This document shows positions 35,896-44,564 of a stretch of 64,000 bases of DNA, piece after piece. Each line of letters opens with the position of its first letter. Within the stretch, counting starts at the first letter, position 1. The notes under the pieces are model-generated. The model was not told the origin of the DNA and did no database searches. It saw only the letters and a list, made by a program, of their open reading frames with translations. This stretch comes from an uncultured Thalassolituus sp. GTDB taxonomy: Bacteria; Pseudomonadota; Gammaproteobacteria; Pseudomonadales; Oceanobacteraceae. Made by a program: the position numbers and the translations under genes. The stretch spans positions 1 through 64,000 of the forward strand of contig CAJXUK010000009.1 of the NCBI GenBank assembly GCA_913061435.1, read 5' to 3'.

Positions 35896-37188
35896 ATGGC
35901 GCATATCGTAGTGTTAGGAGCAGGTACCGGCGGAATGGCTGGAGCCTATGAAATTAGAGAAGCTCTGAATAAAACAGAACACAAAATCACCTTAATTAAC
36001 GAGCGTGAAGAATTTCAATTTGTCCCGTCAAATCCTTGGGTTGCCGTAGGCTGGCGTGATGAAAAAGAAACCACCATCCCGATTAAGAAATATGTCAATA
36101 AAAAGGGCATTGATTTTATTGCCGCCAGAGTCGATGAGATCAAACCTGAAGAAAATCAGCTACTGCTTAACACCGGCGCTACGGTTGATTACGACTATCT
36201 AGTGATTGCAACAGGTCCAGACCTTGCCTTTGACCAGATTCCTGGTGCTGGCCCCAAAGGTTTCACACAATCGGTTTGTACAGTATCCCACGCCAAAGAA
36301 TGCTATGAGGATGTTAAACAACTCATGGCAAACCCCGGCCCGGTTATCGTAGGTGCATTCCAAGGCTCTAGCTGTTTTGGCCCTGCTTATGAATACGCCT
36401 TTATTTTAGAAAAAGCCCTGCGCGATAAAAAAATCCGCGACCGCGTCCCCATGACTTACGTCACCAGCGAACCCTACATCGGCCATCTAGGTTTAGGCGG
36501 TGTGGGCGATTCCAAAAGCATGCTCGAAAGCGATTTAAGAAATCACAGCATTAAGTGGATTTGCAACGCCAACGTGACAAAGGTTGAAGATGGCACCATG
36601 TTTGTGGATGAGTTCAACGAGCAAAAAGAACTAATAAAACAGCACGAACTGCCTTTTAATCACAGTATGTTAATTCCACCTTTTAGAGGAGTACCTGCGG
36701 TCGCTAACGTCCCCAACCTGTGTAACCCAAAAGGCTTCGTAATTGTTGATGAATACCAGCGCAGCCCTACCTTTAAAAATATTTATTCCGCAGGCGTGTG
36801 CATCGCCATTCCACCAGTTGAAGACACTCCTGTTCCTACGGGCACCCCCAAAACAGGCTACATGATCGAATCAATGATGACCGCGATCACCGAAAACCTA
36901 GCCCACGCAGTTAAGGGTGAAGAACCCAGCAAAAAAGGCTCATTAAGTGCAATCTGCTTAGCGGATATGGGTGATACCGGCGCAGCATTCGTCGCTATTC
37001 CGCAGATTCCACCACGCAACGTTACTTGGTTCAAAAAAGGCAAGTGGGTTCATTACGCTAAAGTCGCGTTCGAGAAATACTTTATGTATAAAATGAAAAA
37101 AGGCACTAGTGAACCTATTTACGAGAAATACACCCTAAAAGCGCTTGGTATTGAGCGGTTAAAAGAAGACGAAAGTGATAATCGTTGA
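35896..37188 (+). CDS. sqr: Sulfide:quinone oxidoreductase
   Basis: A 430-residue FAD-dependent membrane-associated enzyme that oxidises sulfide and reduces quinone. N-terminal FAD fold VVLGAGTGGMAGAYE, then VIATGPDLAFDQIPG. Three cysteines match the catalytic set of the Acidithiobacillus ferrooxidans enzyme in position and context: C128 (SVCTVSHA), C160 (SSCFGPAYEY) and C354 (AICLADMGD). The quinone-side C-terminal amphipathic helix (KVAFEKYFMYKMKKG) is conserved. It stands alone between argH and cyaA, suggesting sulfide detoxification or supplementary respiration rather than a sulfur-oxidation operon. Confidence 0.9.
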   Translation: MAHIVVLGAGTGGMAGAYEIREALNKTEHKITLINEREEFQFVPSNPWVAVGWRDEKETTIPIKKYVNKKGIDFIAARVDEIKPEENQLLLNTGATVDYDYLVIATGPDLAFDQIPGAGPKGFTQSVCTVSHAKECYEDVKQLMANPGPVIVGAFQGSSCFGPAYEYAFILEKALRDKKIRDRVPMTYVTSEPYIGHLGLGGVGDSKSMLESDLRNHSIKWICNANVTKVEDGTMFVDEFNEQKELIKQHELPFNHSMLIPPFRGVPAVANVPNLCNPKGFVIVDEYQRSPTFKNIYSAGVCIAIPPVEDTPVPTGTPKTGYMIESMMTAITENLAHAVKGEEPSKKGSLSAICLADMGDTGAAFVAIPQIPPRNVTWFKKGKWVHYAKVAFEKYFMYKMKKGTSEPIYEKYTLKALGIERLKEDESDNR

Positions 37189-37271
37189 TTACGAACCAAC
37201 TGCGTTAACAGCGCCACAGTTTCAATAAATTATCACAGTGGCCTTGGTCGAATTTGTCTATACTTTGTAAT

Positions 37272-40097
37272 ATGCCAAACGTTAGTATGTCAAATTCGTC
37301 CACCACAGGTTCTTCTGCATTGCCTATCAAAAAGAACGATATCCAGCTGCCCTCTGCTGCGCAGATAAACCAATGGCGTCAATCGTTTAGCGCCCTTAAT
37401 AGCGCTCGCCTCAAACAAGCTCGCAGTCTATTGTTTGAACGCCAAACTCGGGTGCTCGACGTCTTACCGTTATTGATCCATTTAAATCATCCACAACTCC
37501 CCGGCTTTATTAACAACAAAGTACCAGCAGGTATTGAGCACTATGTGCCACATACTGATTCACTCAGCGCTCTGCGGTCTGTAGCGAAAAGTATCCAAGT
37601 ACCTCGAATGGGTTCTGAGCGCTCCATCAAAGCCCTATTTTTAATGGGGAGCTTAGGCACATTGGCACAAGCCACTGATAGTGATTTAGACGTATGGTTA
37701 TGCCATGACGAAGACTTAGATCCAGAAAGCCTCTCGTTGCTTGCAGAAAAATGCCGCTTGATTGAAAAGTGGGCCGACAGGCAAAAAGTTGAACTGCACT
37801 TTTTTTTAATGAACGCAACGGATTTTCGGCAACAAAAACAGCAAAATAATGTCGACAGCGAACACTCGGGGTCAACTCAACATCTTTTATTATTGGACGA
37901 ATTTTATCGAGCTTCACTCTGGCTTGCAGGCCGCCAACCCAGCTGGTGGTTGGTGCCCTCACAATACGAGCAGCACAGCCAATATGTATTAAACCAACTG
38001 TCAGATCAGCAACTCATAAACGATGCCCAATGGATCAACTTTGGCAGCATACCGACCATTCCGGCGGATGAATTTATTGGTGCAGGGTTGTGGCAACTCA
38101 ATAAAGGCCTAAAAAACCCCTATAAATCTCTCTTAAAACTGTTGCTCACTCAACACTACGCCAGCCAGTACCCCAATATCCGGCCGCTGTGCTGGGATTT
38201 AAAAGATAAAGTACAAGCAGGTGATACAGCTCCGCTGCACTGTGACGGTTACGTCTTAATGCTTAATCGAGTTAGCCAACAAGTGGCTGGCGAGCACGAT
38301 CAAAAGCGCCTCGAATTATTGCGCCGAGCTTTTTATTTTAAAGCCAACCTTCCCATAACCAAAGCCAACCAAGGGCAGCAACGCCAATGGCGATATCAAG
38401 AGTTAAAGCAAATAGTCGATAGCTGGCAGTGGAGTCACGCCCAGCTACTGCACCTTGACCACAGAGACGAGTGGCAAGTACAAGAAGTTCAAGCCGAACG
38501 CAATGCCTTGGTCAACGAGATGCTAACTAGCTATCGTTACCTCTCGGCTTTTAGTGACAAGTACGCTAAAAAAATCCAAATAAATCGCCAAGACCTAACC
38601 TTATTAGGCAATCAACTGTATGCGATATACGATGCCAAACCAGGCAAAATACTAACCGTTAACCCAAATATAACCGCGAGTTTGGTGCAAAATAAGATAA
38701 CGTTAATACTAACAGAACAGCGACGCTGGCAAATGCTGTCTGGCACTTATATAAAAGACAGTAACCAAGCAATTATTAAACAATCGCCTAGCTTGGTTGA
38801 GTTGCTTTGTTATGCGCACTTTAACGGCCTTATCGATAACAATACCCATTTTGCTATCTATCCCGATGACGATAGTCTTAATAAATACGAACTGCGCGAA
38901 TTACTGCAAGTCGTGCGCAGCTTAGAATTACCTTATGGTATTGATGCCCAACATTTTTTACGCCCCAGCCAACCCGTTCAATGGCAATTATTCATTAACG
39001 CTGGCGTTGATCCTCTGCATCATTTCACCCGCCGTGGTATGCAAAAATTAAGTAGCCGTGATGATTCTCTAGGATTTAGTGGGTTAAAAGAAAACCTAGT
39101 ACAAACACTCGAACTACTTACTATCAACAGCTGGGGAGAGTGGCAAATTCAGCACTTTAAAGGTCAAAACGCACTGGCCGAGTGTCTTAATATACTCTTA
39201 CAATATGCACCACTGGCCCGCAAACAAAGCTGGCCTCTACTACAGAGTCATTGCTTTTGTGCCAGCAGGGCTGGTGCTATTGGCTTGCGAGTAAAACAAA
39301 TTTTAGCGGATATTACCCAGCACGTGGTTGATCAACCCAAGGTCGATTACATATTGGAGGCAGGAAATAAATGCCACATTTGGCGACAAGAAAAATCATC
39401 AGTATCATTAATAACAACAGAAACTGTTGCTCAGTTTCTTAATTACATCGCCCAACCCAGAGAGCATTACGCCTATTACCAACTAGACGATCAAGCACTC
39501 CTACGCAGCCCACTAAGACCTATTTTTGCACACCCCAAACCCGGTGCTTGGCAACTGTATTTTTGGCACAAAGAAAAGCGCTACTTTTGGTATTTACTGG
39601 ATGAAAATGGGGTTCTCCTGCACCGTCAGCAACATGCACAGTCTGATAGCGAAGTGCTTATTCCTATTATTCGCTTTTTACGTCAGGTCGACCAACGACT
39701 TCAGGGCCGCCTTGTTCGCCAGCGCGCTCGCCCGCTTTACATGTTTGAATTACATCGCAAAAGCATCACCGCAGAATATGAACGCATACCAAGACGCTTA
39801 CCCCCATTGCAAGAACAAAGTAGTCACATTCAATTAAATGCTGTATTAGACGATCAAGACCAGGTCACCATCTACTGCAATGGCGAAGAATTTAGCATTT
39901 GGGAATGGGGTGATCAGTTGTATCAGAAAGTAGCTGAAACTCTGTGGAACATGCGTAAAAACAAAGAAACCTATCCGGTTTATTTAACCGACTTAACCCT
40001 TTTTGACGATCAAAGCATTATTCAGCACATCAAATTTAAACAAGTCATCGAAAAGGAACTCAACCACGCCCTAATGGCTCTATCGAGTACCCGCTAA
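37272..40097 (+). CDS. cyaA: Class I adenylate cyclase
   Basis: Makes cAMP from ATP. The 941-residue protein has the class I N-terminal catalytic domain, with GSLGTLAQATDSDLDVWLC carrying the nucleotidyltransferase-type acidic residues, then the long C-terminal regulatory region typical of enterobacterial and pseudomonad CyaA (E. coli 848 residues; Pseudomonas about 940). The first in-frame start is TTG 37254; ATG 37272 or ATG 37287 are more likely, though none has a clear ribosome site. LptM gene follows after 35 bases, as in the Pseudomonas order cyaA ... lppL-lysA. Confidence 0.93.
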   Translation: MPNVSMSNSSTTGSSALPIKKNDIQLPSAAQINQWRQSFSALNSARLKQARSLLFERQTRVLDVLPLLIHLNHPQLPGFINNKVPAGIEHYVPHTDSLSALRSVAKSIQVPRMGSERSIKALFLMGSLGTLAQATDSDLDVWLCHDEDLDPESLSLLAEKCRLIEKWADRQKVELHFFLMNATDFRQQKQQNNVDSEHSGSTQHLLLLDEFYRASLWLAGRQPSWWLVPSQYEQHSQYVLNQLSDQQLINDAQWINFGSIPTIPADEFIGAGLWQLNKGLKNPYKSLLKLLLTQHYASQYPNIRPLCWDLKDKVQAGDTAPLHCDGYVLMLNRVSQQVAGEHDQKRLELLRRAFYFKANLPITKANQGQQRQWRYQELKQIVDSWQWSHAQLLHLDHRDEWQVQEVQAERNALVNEMLTSYRYLSAFSDKYAKKIQINRQDLTLLGNQLYAIYDAKPGKILTVNPNITASLVQNKITLILTEQRRWQMLSGTYIKDSNQAIIKQSPSLVELLCYAHFNGLIDNNTHFAIYPDDDSLNKYELRELLQVVRSLELPYGIDAQHFLRPSQPVQWQLFINAGVDPLHHFTRRGMQKLSSRDDSLGFSGLKENLVQTLELLTINSWGEWQIQHFKGQNALAECLNILLQYAPLARKQSWPLLQSHCFCASRAGAIGLRVKQILADITQHVVDQPKVDYILEAGNKCHIWRQEKSSVSLITTETVAQFLNYIAQPREHYAYYQLDDQALLRSPLRPIFAHPKPGAWQLYFWHKEKRYFWYLLDENGVLLHRQQHAQSDSEVLIPIIRFLRQVDQRLQGRLVRQRARPLYMFELHRKSITAEYERIPRRLPPLQEQSSHIQLNAVLDDQDQVTIYCNGEEFSIWEWGDQLYQKVAETLWNMRKNKETYPVYLTDLTLFDDQSIIQHIKFKQVIEKELNHALMALSSTR

Positions 40098-40132
40098 CTG
40101 CTTTATAATGACCGCAAATTCGGGAGACTGAC

Positions 40133-40309
40133 ATGCGTTTTTTCTTTTTACCAGCCTTGGCAGGCTTGTTTTTGATCATGGGGAGCTTAATAGGCTGTGG
40201 GCAAAAAGGGCCACTTTATATTCCTAAAGAGACCAATAACCAAGAAACCCGCTCTGTGTTTGCCTCTGAAACAATCGCACTTCAGCGAACCGACAACTTT
40301 TTAGATTAA
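40133..40309 (+). CDS. lptM: LptM/LppL-type lipopeptide
   Basis: A 58-residue lipoprotein: hydrophobic signal, lipobox LIGC with Cys22, then the family signature GQKGPLYIP. LptM (YifL) in E. coli assists oxidative maturation of the LPS translocon LptD; the Pseudomonas homologue upstream of lysA is LppL. The ribosome site GGGAGACTGAC precedes the ATG. lysA starts 7 bases after the stop, so the gene is in the lysA-dapF unit. Confidence 0.9.
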   Translation: MRFFFLPALAGLFLIMGSLIGCGQKGPLYIPKETNNQETRSVFASETIALQRTDNFLD

Positions 40310-40316
40310 AAATACC

Positions 40317-41579
40317 ATGACTATATTTGACTATCACAATGGTGTATTGCACGCCGAATCTGTTTCTACTGTAGACATTGCAAACCAATATGGCACACCC
40401 TGCTATGTATACTCACGCAAAGCCTTTGAAGATCATTATTTGGCCTACGAAAATGCCTTAAAAGATCGCGATCATCTTGTATGTTACGCCATGAAGGCCA
40501 ACTCTAACTTAGCCGTTCTGAACGTATTAGCCAAATTAGGTGCTGGGTTTGATATTGTCTCTATTGGTGAATTAGAGCGCGTTATTGCCGCTGGCGGTGA
40601 CCCCAAAAAAGTTGTGTTTTCTGGGGTGGGTAAAAAAGCAAACGAGATTCGCCGCGCTCTAGAAGCTGGGGTTTATTGCTTCAATATCGAATCAGAAGCC
40701 GAGCTAGATCGCGTTAACGACGTTGCCGCCGACATGAACCTACAAGCGCCAATTTCAATTCGCGTAAATCCCGATGTTGACGCACAAACACACCCATACA
40801 TATCAACAGGGTTAAAAGAAAACAAATTTGGTGTCGACATCGATGATGCACCGCGCATTTATGCCAAAGCTAACGCCATGTCGAACCTAAATGTTCAAGG
40901 TGTTGATTGCCACATTGGCAGCCAGCTCACCGAAACAGCGCCTTTTATGGATGCACTAGACCGGGTATTAGCCTTGGTTGATATCCTTGCCGATCAAGGC
41001 ATTGAAATTAGCCACCTAGACCTAGGCGGCGGTTTAGGCGTAACGTACGATAATGAAGTGCCACCGACACCCGGCGAATACATTGCCGAATTAACTGAAC
41101 GCTTAGGCGATCGTCAAATTAAATTAATTTTTGAACCTGGCCGCTCTATAGCCGCTAACGCCGGTATCTTTTTAACAGAAGTTGAATTTTTAAAATCCAA
41201 CGAAGAAAAGAACTTTGCCATCATAGACGGTGCCATGAACGACCTAATTCGCCCTGCCTTATACAGCGCATGGCAGGCTATTGTGCCAGCCGTTCAGCAT
41301 AGTGATAGAAAGCCAGCAGAAACAAAAGCATGGGATTTAGTCGGCCCAGTGTGCGAAACCGGCGACTTTTTAGGTAAAGACCGTCAGCTTAATTTAAAGC
41401 AAGGTGACTTACTGGCAGTAAAATCGTCGGGGGCTTATGGTTTTGTCATGGCATCGAATTACAACAGTCGCCCACGCCCAGTAGAAATAATGGTCGATGG
41501 TGATACGAGTTATGTCGTGCGCAAACGCGAAACCATTGCCGACTTATACGCTGGCGAACAGCTATTGCCATCGAACTAA
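40317..41579 (+). CDS. lysA: Diaminopimelate decarboxylase
   Basis: PLP enzyme making L-lysine from meso-diaminopimelate. The 420-residue protein has the PLP lysine in VCYAMKANSN, HIGSQL, the glycine loop DLGGGLGVTY, FEPGRSIAANAG and the active-site GPVCETGDFLG of fold III decarboxylases. It lies between lptM and dapF, the standard gammaproteobacterial arrangement, so lysine and peptidoglycan precursor genes are linked. Confidence 0.97.
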   Translation: MTIFDYHNGVLHAESVSTVDIANQYGTPCYVYSRKAFEDHYLAYENALKDRDHLVCYAMKANSNLAVLNVLAKLGAGFDIVSIGELERVIAAGGDPKKVVFSGVGKKANEIRRALEAGVYCFNIESEAELDRVNDVAADMNLQAPISIRVNPDVDAQTHPYISTGLKENKFGVDIDDAPRIYAKANAMSNLNVQGVDCHIGSQLTETAPFMDALDRVLALVDILADQGIEISHLDLGGGLGVTYDNEVPPTPGEYIAELTERLGDRQIKLIFEPGRSIAANAGIFLTEVEFLKSNEEKNFAIIDGAMNDLIRPALYSAWQAIVPAVQHSDRKPAETKAWDLVGPVCETGDFLGKDRQLNLKQGDLLAVKSSGAYGFVMASNYNSRPRPVEIMVDGDTSYVVRKRETIADLYAGEQLLPSN

Positions 41580-41608
41580 GCTAGACGTGCATAAAAAGGT
41601 TAACAAAA

Positions 41609-42451
41609 ATGTGGATTAAATTTAATAAAATGCACGGATTAGGTAACGACTTTATGGTCGTTGACTTAGTCACCCAGCATGCTTACCTCACGCCAATGCA
41701 AATTCGTCACCTCGCGGATCGTAATTTTGGCGTAGGCTTCGATCAACTGCTATTGGTTGAAGTGCCAACCAATCCAGATGTCGACTTTAAATACCGCATT
41801 TATAACGCCGATGGTAGCGAAGTAGAAAATTGTGGCAATGGGGCACGCTGTTTTGCTCGCTTTGTCTATGAACAAAAGCTTATTGGCCGTCGTAACATTC
41901 GTGTTGAAACAGCCAGCGGCAATATGACATTGCAATTAACCCCAGAAAACGACGTTATCGTTAATATGGGGCCTCCTATTTTAGCCCCCAAAGATGTGCC
42001 GTTTGTTCCTGAAAGTAATGACAAATCTCAGGCAGCTAGCTACAACATAAATGTTGCAGGCCACGGCAGTATTGAGCTTGGCGCTGTTTCTATGGGCAAC
42101 CCCCATGGCGTTATTTTAGTTAACGACATTGAAACCGCCGCCGTTGAAACACTGGGGCCGCTCGTCGAGTCGCACACCAGCTTCCCGCAAAAAGTGAATG
42201 TAGGCTTTATGCAAGTAGTTAACCGCAACCACATAAAGTTGCGTGTTTTTGAACGTGGTGCAGGCGAAACCAAAGCCTGTGGAACCGGAGCTTGTGGCGC
42301 TGTTGTTTCGGGTATTATACGAGGCCTGCTAGACCACAAGGTTCAAGTTGACCTACCTGGCGGATCATTAACCATAGAATGGGACGGCCAAGGTGATGTC
42401 ATCATGACAGGCCCTACTGCCAATGTATTCGAAGGCCGGGTCAACATTTAA
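41609..42451 (+). CDS. dapF: Diaminopimelate epimerase
   Basis: Interconverts LL- and meso-diaminopimelate for lysine and peptidoglycan. The 280-residue protein has KMHGLGNDF at the start and the two catalytic cysteines: C75 in ENCGNGARC and C224 in ETKACGTGAC. Length and motifs are standard (E. coli 274). It is 29 bases after lysA and 10 before the DUF484 gene. Confidence 0.97.
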   Translation: MWIKFNKMHGLGNDFMVVDLVTQHAYLTPMQIRHLADRNFGVGFDQLLLVEVPTNPDVDFKYRIYNADGSEVENCGNGARCFARFVYEQKLIGRRNIRVETASGNMTLQLTPENDVIVNMGPPILAPKDVPFVPESNDKSQAASYNINVAGHGSIELGAVSMGNPHGVILVNDIETAAVETLGPLVESHTSFPQKVNVGFMQVVNRNHIKLRVFERGAGETKACGTGACGAVVSGIIRGLLDHKVQVDLPGGSLTIEWDGQGDVIMTGPTANVFEGRVNI

Positions 42452-42461
42452 GGAAAAAACC

Positions 42462-43133
42462 ATGAGCGAGTCATTACGACTAACCGATGCAGATGTTGTG
42501 CAGTTTTTGCAAGATAACCCTGATTTCTTTATCGCCAAAGATAATCTATTAGCCAGCTTGCGCATTCCCCATGACTCAGGGCAAGCCACCAGCTTAATCG
42601 AGCGCCAACTGGCCGTTTATCGTGAACGCAACGTCGAACTGAGACAGCGCTTATCCGATTTACTCGAAAATGCCCGACGCAACGACAAACTTTTTGCCAA
42701 AACTAAACGCTTAGTTCTCAATTTAATAAGTGCGAACAACTGGATTGATATTGAAGCGGCATTAGACGACAGCTTGCGCCAAGATTTTAAAGTTGATCAC
42801 TGGAGCCTGCTCTACTTCAGCGAGCAACACCTTGAATACCCGCTACGCAGCATCAGCAATAAAAATAAACAACGCGACATTCATCGCTTATTTAAAGGCC
42901 ATCGAGCTTTTTGTGGACAACTGACCGACGAAGCGATGGACTTACTGCTAGACGAACACCACAGCAGTGCTGAATCTATTGCTGCTGCACAAATTAGGCA
43001 TGGCCAGCAGATTGGTGTGATTTGCGTTGCCAGTGATGACCCCAAGTTTTATCGCAGCTCAATGGACACTTTATTTTTAGACTATATTGCTGATGTTTTA
43101 GGCCTAATCTTGCCCAACTTACCGCAGAACTAA
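42462..43133 (+). CDS. DUF484-family protein
   Basis: A 223-residue cytosolic protein with a helical N terminus (DVVQFLQDNPDFF, the DUF484 start) then a coiled coil and a GAF-like domain. In E. coli and Pseudomonas the homologue sits between dapF and xerC. Function is unsettled. ATG 42462 has AAGGAAAAAACC in front; the frame extends 13 codons further upstream into dapF, which is not needed. The expected xerC is absent: a HAD gene follows after 4 bases. Confidence 0.85.
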   Translation: MSESLRLTDADVVQFLQDNPDFFIAKDNLLASLRIPHDSGQATSLIERQLAVYRERNVELRQRLSDLLENARRNDKLFAKTKRLVLNLISANNWIDIEAALDDSLRQDFKVDHWSLLYFSEQHLEYPLRSISNKNKQRDIHRLFKGHRAFCGQLTDEAMDLLLDEHHSSAESIAAAQIRHGQQIGVICVASDDPKFYRSSMDTLFLDYIADVLGLILPNLPQN

Positions 43134-43137
43134 TACC

Positions 43138-43833
43138 ATGACTCTGAAGTTGATCACCTTTGATTTAGATAACACCCTATGGCACACCGACCCGGTAATT
43201 GTTAAAGCTGATCAAGTACAATGGCAATCTATTTTAACACTCTGCCCAGAAGCAGAAACTTTATACACAGCCAACACACTCAAACAATTAACCGCTGGTG
43301 TGGCCGCCGAAAAACCCGAACTAAAACATAAATTAAGCTTACTAAGACAAGAAATTTTATTTCGATTTTTTATACAATGTGGGTTTAACAAAGCACAAGC
43401 AGAGCAATACTCACAGCAAGTGTTTGCTGATTTCTTGCATGCAAGAAACCAAGTGGAGCTATTTCCGGGGGCATTAGAACTGTTACAAAACCTGCAATCG
43501 AAATATCAGGTTATTGCATTAAGTAATGGCAACGCAGACTTAACAAAAATAGGGCTAGACTCTTTATTCAACGCGCATTACCACGCAGAAAATGTAGCTC
43601 GCCCAAAACCCTACAAAGACATGTTTGTAGCCGCACTTGATCACTCTAAGGTCAAACCAGAAGACACGCTACACATTGGCGATCATCCAGAGCAAGACGT
43701 AACCGCAGCAAAAAAGATGGGGTTTCAAACAGCGTGGGTCAATATTATAGAACAAGCTTGGCCTAGCCAGTTTGACAAAGCCGACCACGATATAAGCCAC
43801 CTAAACCAATTAAGCGACTTACTTGATAAATAA
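43138..43833 (+). CDS. HAD-family hydrolase
   Basis: A 231-residue phosphatase-like protein of the haloacid dehalogenase superfamily: motif I FDLDNTLW (D9 nucleophile, D11), motif II LSNGN, motif III KP (ARPKPYKD) and motif IV HIGDHPEQD. E. coli YigB and Pseudomonas PA5281 occupy the same place near dapF and xerC, and YigB acts on FMN and related phosphates. Specificity here is inferred from position. Confidence 0.85.
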   Translation: MTLKLITFDLDNTLWHTDPVIVKADQVQWQSILTLCPEAETLYTANTLKQLTAGVAAEKPELKHKLSLLRQEILFRFFIQCGFNKAQAEQYSQQVFADFLHARNQVELFPGALELLQNLQSKYQVIALSNGNADLTKIGLDSLFNAHYHAENVARPKPYKDMFVAALDHSKVKPEDTLHIGDHPEQDVTAAKKMGFQTAWVNIIEQAWPSQFDKADHDISHLNQLSDLLDK

Positions 43834-43838
43834 AAAGC

Positions 43839-43943
43839 TTAACCAGTAAGCAATATCATCGCCAGCAAAGCCAGTAAACCAAATGCCACGGGCAATGCAT
43901 GCAGCCGACGACGAATTTTTTGATGGGAAGCGATCTTAGCCAT
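43839..43943 (-). CDS. Candidate 34-residue membrane peptide
   Basis: Reading the minus strand from ATG 43943 to TAA 43839 gives 34 residues: a basic N terminus (AKIASHQKIRRRLH) and one hydrophobic helix (LPVAFGLLALLAMILLTG). A strong ribosome site, AAGGATACTCTT, sits 5-8 bases before the ATG. The net positive, single-helix form fits a small inner-membrane protein. It lies 5 bases from the convergent HAD stop. No homologue is recognised. Confidence 0.5.
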   Translation of the reverse strand: MAKIASHQKIRRRLHALPVAFGLLALLAMILLTG

Positions 43944-44094
43944 AAGAGTATCCTTGCACTTCAATGTGCTTGTTCCGTTGATGTCCATTCAGTTTAAGAC
44001 TATTTTTTGAAACCTGCGCAACCAATAAGCTAAAGTGTGATCAAGTTAACGCGTTTAACAATTTAAATCTTAACGTGCATTAATTAATACTAGT

Positions 44095-44358
44095 TTAAAT
44101 CGGACGACTGCCATAATTTGATTCCGGTTTTTTAGGTGGATCTGCGCGCAAGTTATCTTCAACTTTAGTAATACCACCGCCTTGAGCTAAAAACGCTTCA
44201 ACCTCTGAGGCAACTTGATTACGTAATCGTTCACGCTCAGCAATAGTTGCACTGTTAGGCATGTCTTCATTATGGCTATGATAGCCTTCAGCTTGAACTT
44301 TTGGTGCTTCACTTTTTTCTTTACTTACCGGTAATTCCGTTTTTTTTTGCTCAGTCAT
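44095..44358 (-). CDS. sutA: SutA, RNA polymerase-binding regulator
   Basis: An 87-residue protein whose C terminus ADPPKKPESNYGSRPI is nearly identical to Pseudomonas SutA, which binds RNA polymerase and aids transcription in slow-growing cells. The core ERERLRNQVASEVEAFLAQGG also fits. The N terminus is shorter and lacks the long run of Asp/Glu seen in the Pseudomonas protein (about 105 residues). The location near amtB-glnK also matches Pseudomonas (PA5285, PA5287-PA5288). Confidence 0.85.
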   Translation of the reverse strand: MTEQKKTELPVSKEKSEAPKVQAEGYHSHNEDMPNSATIAERERLRNQVASEVEAFLAQGGGITKVEDNLRADPPKKPESNYGSRPI

Positions 44359-44462
44359 AATGTTGGTCCTTTTATATTTATTAACATTTAATCCTGCAAA
44401 TAGGCTGTGAATATATATAGACCAGATTCAAATAATTGCCAATTTTTATAACTTTTTTACTA

Positions 44463-44528
44463 AAAATAAAAAAGTCCTCATGCCTCCTTTTACTGAAAAT
44501 TTCTCAGCAAAAAATGACATAAGGACTT
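44463..44528 (-). terminator. Terminator of amtB
   Basis: On the minus strand AAGTCCTTATG (44528-44518) pairs with CATGAGGACTT (44482-44472), 10 of 11, with an inner CTGA/TCAG hairpin, followed by TTTTTTATTTTTA. It begins 37 bases after the amtB stop and marks the end of the nitrogen operon. Confidence 0.7.
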
Positions 44529-44564
44529 GTTAAACACACAGCATTGCTAATATTTTAGTGAAGG

